DNA of 9,510 nucleotides from Betaproteobacteria bacterium RIFCSPLOWO2_02_FULL_68_150 (GCA_001771975.1 MERE01000153.1:1-9510), one strand, 5' to 3'; positions 1 through 7,515 are shown, counted from the first letter of the stretch. Made by a program: numbers and translations. The notes: generated from the letters alone by a model not told the origin.

Positions 1-278
1 TCTTCGCGTCCGTTGCGGCGCAGCAAATTAAGTGACTCATTGATCGAAATGCGACAGATCCAACTGAAGAACTTGAACCTCGGGTCGTATTCATCCAGTC
101 GTTCCGCGACTTTCAGGAACACACCTTGCGTAATTTCGCTCGCGTCCTCGGCATTACCGAGAATTCGGTAGGCAACGTTGTAAATCGGTCGTTGGTAGCG
201 CATGACGAGTTCGGCGAAGGCCGTTCGATCGCCGTCGCGCCAACGCTCGACCAATCTGCGATCTTCGTCATCGACCAC
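1..278 (-). CDS. ECF-family RNA polymerase sigma factor, N-terminal part (runs off left edge)
   Basis: I translated the minus strand directly. About 92 codons are present, the C-terminal part (region 4) lies outside the window, and there is no in-frame stop. The protein begins VDDEDRRLVERWRDGD, then AFAELVMRYQRPIYNVAYRILG (region 2.1) and AEDASEITQGVFLKV (region 2.2, core RNAP binding; most relatives read D-L/V-T-Q-E-V-F here). FKFFSWICRISINESLNLLRR follows (regions 2.3/2.4, -10 recognition). This is the ordinary sigma-70 region 2 of an ECF factor. The GTG at 278 was chosen because it puts the usual short leader before the LVERW helix. TTG at 299 or at 317 (overlapping the STAS stop as TTGA) are alternatives, and none has a good ribosome binding site. 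It lies downstream of the STAS and phosphatase/kinase genes, which suggests that partner switching controls it. GC is about 54% over 1..300, lower than the neighbours. Confidence 0.88.
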   Translation of the reverse strand, partial: MVDDEDRRLVERWRDGDRTAFAELVMRYQRPIYNVAYRILGNAEDASEITQGVFLKVAERLDEYDPRFKFFSWICRISINESLNLLRRNGRE

Positions 279-313
279 AATTACACGCGACCGAGGCAAT
301 AGTTGGGCCGAGG

Positions 314-607
314 TCAAGCGGCGGGTTCAATCTCGAAGATCTGATCGAAACCCGAATACTTGAAGATGTCCTGCAGGTGCCGGTTGACGCCAATCAGACG
401 CAGCTTGCCGCCGGAACCGAGCAGCCGTTTCTGGGTCTTGAGGAGCACCCCCAATCCGGCGCTCGATATGTATTCCAGCCGGCTGCAGTCGACGGTGACC
501 GTTCCCTGCACCCGGTCGAGAAACGACTGGGCGGCCGGACACTGGGCGGCGTCGAGTCGCCCGACGATGACTACCGTGCCCTCCGCGCCATTCTCAATCG
601 TCAGCAT
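314..607 (-). CDS. STAS-domain anti-sigma factor antagonist
   Basis: This 97-residue protein consists of a single STAS domain of the SpoIIAA/RsbV type. It starts MLTIENGAEGTVVIVGRLDA, which matches the family's first beta strands. The switch loop is LEYISSAGLGVLL (residues 44-56). Ser49 aligns with the serine that RsbW/SpoIIAB-type kinases phosphorylate in DSSGLG or DSTGLG loops. The preceding Asp is Ser48 here, and the following Ser/Thr is Ala50. The SSAGLGVLL form is familiar among proteobacterial STAS proteins, so function is probably kept. In the family, the unphosphorylated form binds the kinase/anti-sigma partner and releases what that partner holds. Its ATG overlaps the end of the phosphatase/kinase gene by 14 bp, so the two are almost certainly translationally coupled. 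The upstream enzyme carries both predicted opposing activities, phosphorylation and dephosphorylation of this protein. Confidence 0.93.
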   Translation of the reverse strand: MLTIENGAEGTVVIVGRLDAAQCPAAQSFLDRVQGTVTVDCSRLEYISSAGLGVLLKTQKRLLGSGGKLRLIGVNRHLQDIFKYSGFDQIFEIEPAA

Positions 608-2327
608 GGCCTTCCCCTGTCCCGGCTGAGCCGCCGGCCGTCGGGTCGCCCGCGATGGTTTTACGGATTGTGATCCGGCTCTGCCTGTTTTCTTTCGAGT
701 AATGGTACTCGATCGAATCCACCAGCCGCCGGACTAAATGCAGCCCGAGGCCACCGGGGGTGCGCTGCTCGATCGGCAGATCGATCTCGGCGTCGGGCGC
801 CTGGGTGACGTCGAAGGGCTCCACATCGTAGTCCGTCAGGATCGCTTCGACACCGCCTGCGATCTTGATCAGATCGAGCCGCACTGCGGCGTCGCTGGTC
901 TTGCTGTACTTGACCATGTTGGTGAACAACTCCTCCACCGCGAAATCGATGGTCTGCAGCAAACGCGGATCGATCTGCAGCCGCGCGAACACCGCGGCGG
1001 TAAATGAAAAGATTTCCTGGAGCGAGTCGAACCTGCGAACGAATGACCGGTGCTCGGCAAATGGCTCCGGTTCGCGCTTCACGAGTACCACCGTGATGTC
1101 GTCCTCCTGCGGCGCGCCGCGCGCGAAGTCCTGCACCGCTTGGAGCAGAACCGCGGACAACCCGGCTGCCGGCTTGCCGTGGTGCTCCCGGACCAGGCCC
1201 TCGACCCGCTGTTCGCCGAATTGCTCACTCTTGGCATCGTGGTACTCGTAGATGCCGTCCGAAAGCAGGACCAGGATGTCACCTGGGGCCATCTCCAACG
1301 TCGCCGCCGGCCGCAATGCGGTCAAAGGCATCGCCGCCAGTGGAAAACTCGTCGGCTTGTGCCTGGTGCAGGCCCCGATGGCGGCGTGAAAGTGGACGAT
1401 CGGACCCTGGCCACCGCTGTGATAGCGCATCCGGTGTGTGGATGCATCCAGAATCCCGATGAATGCCGTAATGAAACGGTCGTCGGGCAGGGTGTCGGCG
1501 AGCTGGTTATTGACTTGGGTGAAAGCAGTATCGAGGTCGGCCCCCAGCCGGAAAGCCATGCGCAGCATGGCCTGCATCTGTGTTACCGAAAGCGCCGGAG
1601 CAATGCCATGGCCGGTTGCGTCGCCAAGCACGACCAAGAGTCCCTGCGTCACCTGCGACAGGTCGAAGGTGTCACCGCCCGTCGCGCTGGCTGGAATGGA
1701 AGTGCCATACACGTCGTAGCCGGGAACGGAGGGCATGGCGACAGGCAGGGTGCTCATCTGCACCACACGTGCCATCTCCATCTCCTGGCGAAGCTTCTCG
1801 CCTTCGATCAGCGCCTCGGTCATCCGCACGCGTTGCAGCGCAACCGCGCATTGCGCCGCAAGCGCCGTGGCAAGCGCTTCGTCGTCGGCATCGAACACGC
1901 CGCCGGCCTTGTTCAGCACTTGCATGACGCCCACCAAAACTTCCTTGTGGTCGATCAGCGGCAGCGTCAGCATGCAGCGCGTGCGGTAACCCGAGCGCTT
2001 GTCGACGTCCGGATTGAAGCGTGGGTCGGCGTAGCAATCCGGCACGTTGATGATCTGGCGATTGCGCGCGCAACTGCCCGCAATCCCGGCTCCGGCAGGC
2101 ACACGCACCGGCGCGATGCCGGTGGCGACTTCGAGCACCAGTTCATCGGTCGCCGCCTCATACAACCACACCGTGCCCCGATCAGCGCTGAGAACCTGCT
2201 TGGCGGCATTGACGACTTCGGTCAACATGGTCAGAAGATCGAAGGGCGCCGCCAGCTTGCTGGCAACCGCGAGGATCGGCTCGACGTCGCGTGCCGAAAG
2301 GCCGCGCTGATCAGGCCGGGTGCTCAT
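594..2327 (-). CDS. GAF-PP2C (SpoIIE/RsbU-type) phosphatase fused to RsbW-like HATPase kinase/anti-sigma domain
   Basis: This 577-residue protein is cytosolic, with no signal peptide or membrane segment. A GAF domain spans about 15-165 and ends in an NKFDE-type motif (N139 K140, F145, D149 E150). A helical linker (about 166-195) leads to a SpoIIE/RsbU PP2C phosphatase (about 200-418). Its likely metal ligands are all present: D219 in GGD, D236 in GDATGHG, D357 in SDG, and D409/D410 in EDDITVV. The C-terminal HATPase (about 425-556) has an N box with E465/E466 and N470, and a glycine-rich G2 box, GGLGLHLVRRL (525-535). The usual DxGxPFD G1 box reads DYDVEPFD (499-506), with Asp501 where Gly is normal. 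I infer an enzyme that both phosphorylates and dephosphorylates the STAS protein under GAF control, as in fused regulators such as HsbR and CrsR, which carry receiver domains instead. There is no clear Shine-Dalgarno site before the ATG, only an inverted repeat. Confidence 0.93.
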   Translation of the reverse strand: MSTRPDQRGLSARDVEPILAVASKLAAPFDLLTMLTEVVNAAKQVLSADRGTVWLYEAATDELVLEVATGIAPVRVPAGAGIAGSCARNRQIINVPDCYADPRFNPDVDKRSGYRTRCMLTLPLIDHKEVLVGVMQVLNKAGGVFDADDEALATALAAQCAVALQRVRMTEALIEGEKLRQEMEMARVVQMSTLPVAMPSVPGYDVYGTSIPASATGGDTFDLSQVTQGLLVVLGDATGHGIAPALSVTQMQAMLRMAFRLGADLDTAFTQVNNQLADTLPDDRFITAFIGILDASTHRMRYHSGGQGPIVHFHAAIGACTRHKPTSFPLAAMPLTALRPAATLEMAPGDILVLLSDGIYEYHDAKSEQFGEQRVEGLVREHHGKPAAGLSAVLLQAVQDFARGAPQEDDITVVLVKREPEPFAEHRSFVRRFDSLQEIFSFTAAVFARLQIDPRLLQTIDFAVEELFTNMVKYSKTSDAAVRLDLIKIAGGVEAILTDYDVEPFDVTQAPDAEIDLPIEQRTPGGLGLHLVRRLVDSIEYHYSKENRQSRITIRKTIAGDPTAGGSAGTGEGHADD

Positions 2328-2352
2328 GGCGGCGGACTGTAACAGAGCCGCC
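2328..2352 (-). promoter_or_regulatory. Inverted repeat abutting the phosphatase/kinase start codon
   Basis: Read on the minus strand, GGCGGC and GCCGCC arms enclose a 13-nt loop, and the second arm ends at the base before the ATG. Inside the loop CTG and CAG could pair around TAA. The repeat fills the place where a ribosome binding site would be, and no Shine-Dalgarno-like sequence is seen. It could lower translation initiation or mark a weak end of the GMC transcript. There is no T-run, so it is a poor intrinsic terminator. Its function is inferred only. Confidence 0.35.
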
Positions 2353-2374
2353 GTGGTGCTGCCGCAAAGCGCGG

Positions 2375-3952
2375 CTATCGGGCGGTGCGGATCCGCTCGG
2401 CAGCCTTTTCGCCGATCACCATCGCGGGCGCGTTGGTGTTACCGCCGATCAACGTCGGCATGATGGACGCATCGGCCACGCGTAGTCGATCCAGACCACG
2501 TACGCGCAGCTCGGCATCGACCACTGCCATCTCGTCGCTACCCATCCGACAGGTGCCTACGGGGTGGTAGACGGTGTCGGCGCGCCGTCGAACCAGGGCC
2601 AGCAGTTGTTCGTCCGATTTTCCCGGTTCGCCGAAGACGTTGGCGCCGCGATACGGACCGAGCGCGGGCTGTTCGAGGATTTCGCGCGTCATCTTCACGC
2701 CACGCAGCAGGTCGCGCGCGTCATCGTCATGCTCGAGGAACGCAGGATCGATACGCGGTGCCGCAAGCGGGTTGGAGGAGGTCAGGCTGACGCGGCCGCG
2801 GCTTTTCGGACGCAGCACGCAGACGTGGCAGCTGAACCCGTAGCGCGGTTTTCGATCTCGCCCGTGGTCCGCGACCAGCCCGATGGTGAAATGCAGTTGC
2901 AAGTCCGGCCGCTCGAGGCCGCCACGCGATCTCAGGAATCCACCCGCCTCGGCGATGTTGGAGGCGAGTATGCCGCTGCCGTCGCGCCAAAACGCCGGCC
3001 AGCCGCGCGCCAGATTCAGCAGCCCGCGCGGCGTGAGCCCGAGCAGCCCCGGCGCGTCGGACAGATAGCCGATCACGTAGTCGGGATGGTCCTGGAGGTT
3101 GCAACCGACCCCCGGAAGCTCGTGGTGTAACGCAATGCCGTGTGGCGCCAGTTCCTCCTGCGCGCCGATTCCCGACAGCAGCAGCAGCTGCGGCGAGCCG
3201 AACGCTCCGGCGCAGACGATCGTTTCACGCCTTGCACGCAGATGGCCGCGCGTGGTTTCGACTCCCGTGCAGGTCTTGCCTTCGAGGGTCAAGCGCAGCG
3301 CATGTGCGCTGGTGATGACGGTGAGATTGCTCCGATTTGCGGCGGGATCGAGGTAGGCGCGTGCGGCGCTCCAGCGACGCCCGTTTTTCTGCGTCACCTG
3401 GTACAGCCCGACGCCGTCCTGGCTGGCGCCGTTGAAATCGCGGTTGCGTGCGTGGCCCGCCTGAACGCCGGCCTCGACAAAGGCGTGCGATGCGGGATTC
3501 GGCGAGCGCACGTCGGCGACGTTGAGGGGTCCGCCGCCACCGTGATATTCGTCCGCGCCGCGCTCGTTGTGCTCGTTGCGCTTGAACAGCGGCAGTAGGT
3601 CTCTCCAGCCCCAGCCGCGATTGCCGGCCGCGGCCCAGTCGTCGTAGTCGCGCGGATGGCCGCGCATGTAGACCATGGCATTGATCGCGCTCGAGCCGCC
3701 TAGCGCCTTCCCGCGCGGCTGATATCCCTTGCGGCCATCGAGCCCCGCTTGGGGAACGGTTGCGAAGGCCCAGTTGCAAATCGCGTGCGGTACCGTCAGT
3801 GCCAGCAGGATTGGCGTGTCGATCAGAAACGAGCGCCCGCGACCCCCGGCCTCGAGCAGGCAAACCTGCATGGCCGGGTCCTCCGACAGTCGCGCCGCGA
3901 GCGCGCAGCCAGCCGAGCCGCCTCCGACCACCACATAATCGAATTCGTTCAT
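2375..3952 (-). CDS. GMC-family FAD-dependent oxidoreductase (choline/alcohol dehydrogenase-like)
   Basis: At 525 residues this is normal GMC length. The N-terminal FAD-binding Rossmann motif is YVVVGGGSAG (6-15), with E34 of LLEAG placed to bind the ADP ribose. GMC signature 1 is RGKALGGSSAINAMVYMRGH (80-99), which surrounds the FAD. Signature 2 is GAFGSPQLLLLSGIG (249-263). The C-terminal block YHPVGTCRMG supplies the catalytic His463, and GGNTNAPAMVIGEKAA supplies Asn507. Their 44-residue spacing equals that of His466/Asn510 in choline oxidase as I recall it. The family oxidises primary alcohols, choline and polyols. Homologues resemble AlkJ and BetA, but the substrate cannot be read from the sequence. 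It is divergent from the acyl-CoA dehydrogenase operon and lies 47 bp upstream of the phosphatase/kinase on the same strand, so read-through into the signalling genes is possible. Confidence 0.95.
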   Translation of the reverse strand: MNEFDYVVVGGGSAGCALAARLSEDPAMQVCLLEAGGRGRSFLIDTPILLALTVPHAICNWAFATVPQAGLDGRKGYQPRGKALGGSSAINAMVYMRGHPRDYDDWAAAGNRGWGWRDLLPLFKRNEHNERGADEYHGGGGPLNVADVRSPNPASHAFVEAGVQAGHARNRDFNGASQDGVGLYQVTQKNGRRWSAARAYLDPAANRSNLTVITSAHALRLTLEGKTCTGVETTRGHLRARRETIVCAGAFGSPQLLLLSGIGAQEELAPHGIALHHELPGVGCNLQDHPDYVIGYLSDAPGLLGLTPRGLLNLARGWPAFWRDGSGILASNIAEAGGFLRSRGGLERPDLQLHFTIGLVADHGRDRKPRYGFSCHVCVLRPKSRGRVSLTSSNPLAAPRIDPAFLEHDDDARDLLRGVKMTREILEQPALGPYRGANVFGEPGKSDEQLLALVRRRADTVYHPVGTCRMGSDEMAVVDAELRVRGLDRLRVADASIMPTLIGGNTNAPAMVIGEKAAERIRTAR

Positions 3953-4007
3953 GCGCGTGCCTGCCCGTTCGCGAGGCAGAGGTAAGAAATCGAACCAGGA
4001 TCGGAAA

Positions 4008-4037
4008 ATGGTAATTGCCCATCTGCCGGCAGGTCAA
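4008..4037 (-). promoter_or_regulatory. Candidate sigma70 promoter for the GMC oxidoreductase
   Basis: On the minus strand, TTGACC (4037..4032, five of six to TTGACA) is followed after 18 bp by TACCAT (4013..4008, four of six to TATAAT). The expected transcript start near 4001 would give a leader of about 50 nt before the GMC ATG. A palindrome sits in the spacer. The assignment rests on visual matching alone. Confidence 0.4.
4023..4032. promoter_or_regulatory. Perfect palindrome CTGCCGGCAG within promoter spacer (operator candidate)
   Basis: This 10-bp perfect palindrome lies between the proposed -10 and -35 boxes of the GMC promoter and touches the -35. A repressor bound here would block RNA polymerase. 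It is short and GC-rich, so chance occurrence cannot be excluded. The related palindrome at 4050..4059 strengthens the case a little. Confidence 0.35.
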
Positions 4038-4049
4038 CAAAGGAGGAAC

Positions 4050-4059
4050 TGCCCGGGCA
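4050..4059. promoter_or_regulatory. Perfect palindrome TGCCCGGGCA (second operator candidate)
   Basis: This 10-bp perfect palindrome is centred 27 bp from the CTGCCGGCAG palindrome and shares its CTGCC-type left half-site (CTGCCC starts at 4049). It lies just upstream of the proposed GMC -35 and in the leader side of the divergent operon. One dimeric regulator could bind both sites, but no regulator gene of that type is in the window. Confidence 0.3.
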
Positions 4060-4187
4060 TCCGTGGCGCGTCGCCGGACCAACAACTCGGCATGCGCACC
4101 ACTCTGGCAAGTTTTAAACGCTACCCGTGCCGCCAGCCCCTCCCGCAACGGCTGGGGACGGGGTATTCTCGCCATTCCCGCAGGAAC

Positions 4188-4193
4188 GAGGAG
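4188..4193 (+). promoter_or_regulatory. Ribosome binding site GAGGAG that fixes a GTG start
   Basis: GAGGAG ends 5 bp before the GTG at 4199. An earlier in-frame GTG at 4127 exists, but the residues it would add (starting MPPAPPATAG) are unlike acyl-CoA dehydrogenases. The family N-terminus MDLNYSQDELVFRDEV begins exactly at 4199. Confidence 0.85.
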
Positions 4194-4198
4194 TTGCC

Positions 4199-5386
<1,188 letters not shown>

Positions 5387-5393
5387 GGCGACC

Positions 5394-6515
5394 ATGAATT
5401 TCGACTACAACGAAGAGCAGCAGCTGCTGGCCGATTCCGTACGGCGGTTCCTCGCCAAGGATTACGAGTTCGACAAGCGCAGGAAGATCGTCGCCTCGTC
5501 CGAGGGCTGGAGCGCCGAGACTTGGGCGACGCTCGCCGAAATGGGCGTCACCGGATTGCCGCTGCCGGCGCAATTCGGCGGCTTCGGCGGCGGCGCGGTG
5601 GACCTGATGGGAGTCATGGAGGCGTTCGGCGAGGCGCTGGTGGTCGAGCCCTATCTTGCGACGGTGCTCGCCGCGCGCCTCGTTGCGCGCGCCGGCAGCG
5701 AGGCGCAGAAGAAAGCGATTCTGCCGCAGGTGGTGGAGGGCAAGCTGCGGCTCGCCTTCGCGCATACCGAAAAGGGCGCGCGCTACAACCTCGCGCAGGT
5801 GAGAACCGAAGCGACGCCCGCGGACGGCGGCTGGGCGCTGAACGGCGAAAAGGTCGTCGTGCTGGGCGCTCCGCTGGCGGAAAAAATCGTCGTCTCGGCG
5901 CGCAGTGCGAAGGGCATGAGCCTGTTCCTGGTCGATCGCGGCGCGCTCAAGCTGCGGCCATACCGCACGCTGGACGAAATGCGCGCCGGCGATGTGATGC
6001 TGGCATCGGTGAAGGTCGGCGCCGACGCCCTCCTGGGGCGTGATGGCGAGGCGCTTGCGCTGATCGAGGAGGCCACGGATTTCGCCACCGCACTGGTCTG
6101 CGCCGAGGCCGTCGGGGCGATGAAGTTCGCCTGCGACACGACGCTCGAATACCTGAAGACGCGCAAGCAGTTCGGCGTGCCGATCGGCACTTTCCAGGCG
6201 CTCCAGCACCGCATGGTGGACATGTACATCGCGTATGAGCAGGCCAAATCCATGGCCTGCGTTGCCTGCTCGAGGGCGGACCATGCGGCCGATGCGCGCG
6301 AGCGGCAGCTCGCGGTATCGGCGGCCAAGATCAAGATCTCCGACAATTGCCGCCACATCAGCCAGGAATCGGTGCAGCTGCACGGCGGCATGGGCATGGC
6401 CGAGGAGCTGAAGGTGTCGCACTCGTTCCGGCGCCTGACCATGATCGCGCAGCAGTTCGGCGACGCCGAGCACCATCTGGCGCGTTTCGCGGCGTTGGAC
6501 GCCAGCGGCGCCTGA
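5394..6515 (+). CDS. Acyl-CoA dehydrogenase, small subunit (PimD-like)
   Basis: This 373-residue protein starts MNFDYNEEQQLLADSVRRFL, typical of the PimD-like small subunits. It keeps the domain order, with LPLPAQFGGFGGG (55-67) and a middle domain with AFAHTEKGARYNLAQV (121-136). LKTRKQFGVPIGTFQALQHRMVDM (254-277) includes the conserved RKQF arginine region that helps bind FAD across the interface. VQLHGGMGMAEELKVSH (327-343) follows. No catalytic Glu is seen at either known position: the helix reads EEATDFATALVCAEAVGAM, and the C-terminal segment is RRLTMIAQQF rather than IYEGT. It is therefore probably the non-catalytic partner that completes the FAD sites. GAGG (5385..5388) lies 5 bp before the ATG and overlaps the stop codon of the large subunit, implying coupled translation and fixed stoichiometry. 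Confidence 0.94.
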   Translation: MNFDYNEEQQLLADSVRRFLAKDYEFDKRRKIVASSEGWSAETWATLAEMGVTGLPLPAQFGGFGGGAVDLMGVMEAFGEALVVEPYLATVLAARLVARAGSEAQKKAILPQVVEGKLRLAFAHTEKGARYNLAQVRTEATPADGGWALNGEKVVVLGAPLAEKIVVSARSAKGMSLFLVDRGALKLRPYRTLDEMRAGDVMLASVKVGADALLGRDGEALALIEEATDFATALVCAEAVGAMKFACDTTLEYLKTRKQFGVPIGTFQALQHRMVDMYIAYEQAKSMACVACSRADHAADARERQLAVSAAKIKISDNCRHISQESVQLHGGMGMAEELKVSHSFRRLTMIAQQFGDAEHHLARFAALDASGA

Positions 6516-6516
6516 G

Positions 6517-7515
6517 ATGCCGCAGAACAAGGCCTGGACGCTGGCGAGTTTTCCCGCGACCGCGGTGCGCGAGGACGACTTCAAACTGATCGAATCTCCG
6601 GCGGCGGCGCCGCGCGAAGGCGAAGTGCTGGTGAAGAACCTGTGGCTCTCGCTCGATCCCTACATGCGCGGCCGGATCAGCCAGCAAAAGAGCTATGCCA
6701 AGGGCGTCGAGATCGGCGAGGTGATGACCGGCGAGACCGCCGGCGAGGTGCTGCAATCGAAGCACGCCAAGTTTGCGCCCGGGGACAAGGTGACGACGCC
6801 CTCGGGCTGGCAGCTGTACGGTTGCCTGAAGGGCGAATTGCTCACGAAGGTGGACGTAACGCGGGTGCCGCTGTCGTATTTCCTCGGCTGCCTCGGCATG
6901 CCTGGCCGCACCGCGTACTTCGGGCTGAGGGACATCGGCGCGCCAAAGGCGGGAGAGACGGTAGTGGTGTCGGCTGCCTCGGGAGCGGTGGGCAGCGTCG
7001 TCGGGCAACTCGCCAGGGCCGCAGCTTGCCGCGCGGTCGGCATCGCCGGCGGCCGCGCCAAGTGCGACTACGTGGTCCAGGAGCTCGGATTCGATGCCTG
7101 CATCGACTACAAGGCGGGCAACCTCCACCGCGACCTGAAGGAAGCCTGTCCCAAAGGCGTCGACGTGTACTTCGACAATGTCGGCGGCGAGACTCTCGAC
7201 ACGCTATTACGGCTCATGAACACGTTTTCGCGCATCGTGGTCTGCGGGCGGATTTCCACCTTCGATCAAGCCGAGCCGTACGGCCTGAAGAACTCCGGTT
7301 CGATCCTGGTGAACCGCATCAAGGTGCAGGGCATGATCGTGTTCGACTGGCTCGAGCGTTACCCCGAGGCGAACAAGGCGCTGCTCGACCTGGTGATCGC
7401 CGGCAAGCTCAGGTATCGCGAGTCGGTGATCGAGGGCATCGAGAACGCGCCGAAGGGCTTCATCGGACTGCTGAAGGGGGAGAACTTTGGAAAGCAACTC
7501 GTCAAGCTCGCCTGA
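6517..7515 (+). CDS. NADP-dependent MDR-family enone/enal reductase (PTGR/CurA-like)
   Basis: This 332-residue protein is a zinc-free medium-chain dehydrogenase/reductase. LDPYMRGRIS (46-55) is the hallmark of the prostaglandin reductase/leukotriene B4 dehydrogenase and CurA branch. The cofactor domain has VVSAASGAVGSVVGQLA (150-166) with the AxxGxxG nucleotide loop. The KCDYVVQELGFDACIDYK segment (182-199) supplies Lys182 and Tyr198, which match the residues that hold the NADP 2'-phosphate in this branch. YFDNVGGETLD (218-228) and the C-terminal SILVNRIKVQGMIVFDW are also typical. The family reduces alpha,beta-unsaturated aldehydes and ketones with NADPH. The ATG is one base after the stop of the dehydrogenase small subunit, without a strong ribosome binding site, so it depends on coupling. 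In this operon it may reduce an unsaturated carbonyl intermediate. Confidence 0.93.
   Translation: MPQNKAWTLASFPATAVREDDFKLIESPAAAPREGEVLVKNLWLSLDPYMRGRISQQKSYAKGVEIGEVMTGETAGEVLQSKHAKFAPGDKVTTPSGWQLYGCLKGELLTKVDVTRVPLSYFLGCLGMPGRTAYFGLRDIGAPKAGETVVVSAASGAVGSVVGQLARAAACRAVGIAGGRAKCDYVVQELGFDACIDYKAGNLHRDLKEACPKGVDVYFDNVGGETLDTLLRLMNTFSRIVVCGRISTFDQAEPYGLKNSGSILVNRIKVQGMIVFDWLERYPEANKALLDLVIAGKLRYRESVIEGIENAPKGFIGLLKGENFGKQLVKLA
7476..7482 (+). promoter_or_regulatory. Ribosome binding site GGGGGAG that fixes a TTG start
   Basis: GGGGGAG lies inside the end of the MDR gene, 4 bp before the TTG at 7487. It is the only good Shine-Dalgarno site near the RDD gene, and no ATG precedes the first conserved residues, so the TTG start with a 29-bp overlap is preferred. 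Confidence 0.7.

Larger units (their letters stand above)
3953..4198. other. Divergent intergenic regulatory region
   Basis: This 246-bp stretch separates the GMC gene from the acyl-CoA dehydrogenase operon, and promoters for both directions should lie here. I see a sigma70-like promoter for the minus strand, two perfect 10-bp palindromes, a CTGCC/GGCAG pair with a 9-bp gap (3961..3979) in the presumed GMC leader, and an AT-richer spot with GTTTTAAAC at 4111..4119. Open frames through it are continuations of neighbouring reading frames and do not look like proteins. Confidence 0.6.

Noticed and set aside
1050..2342. Plus-strand open frame of 430 codons opposite the phosphatase/kinase gene
   Set aside because: It is antisense to clear GAF, PP2C and HATPase motifs, has a skewed composition rich in His, Arg and Gln, and shows no domain.
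4041..4117. Possible leader peptide after AGGAGG: a CTG-started 22-codon frame ending at the TAA at 4115..4117
   Set aside because: CTG starts are rare, the 2-bp spacing is too short, and the peptide has no attenuation-type codon run. The next GTG is 16 bp away, too far from the site.
4105..4121. TGGCAAG followed by AAACGCT as a sigma54 promoter
   Set aside because: The -24 half is partly right, but the -12 half lacks the required GC of TTGC at the proper spacing.
4127..4198. Upstream GTG start at 4127 for the large dehydrogenase subunit
   Set aside because: The extra 24 residues are unlike the family, and GAGGAG sits ideally before the GTG at 4199.
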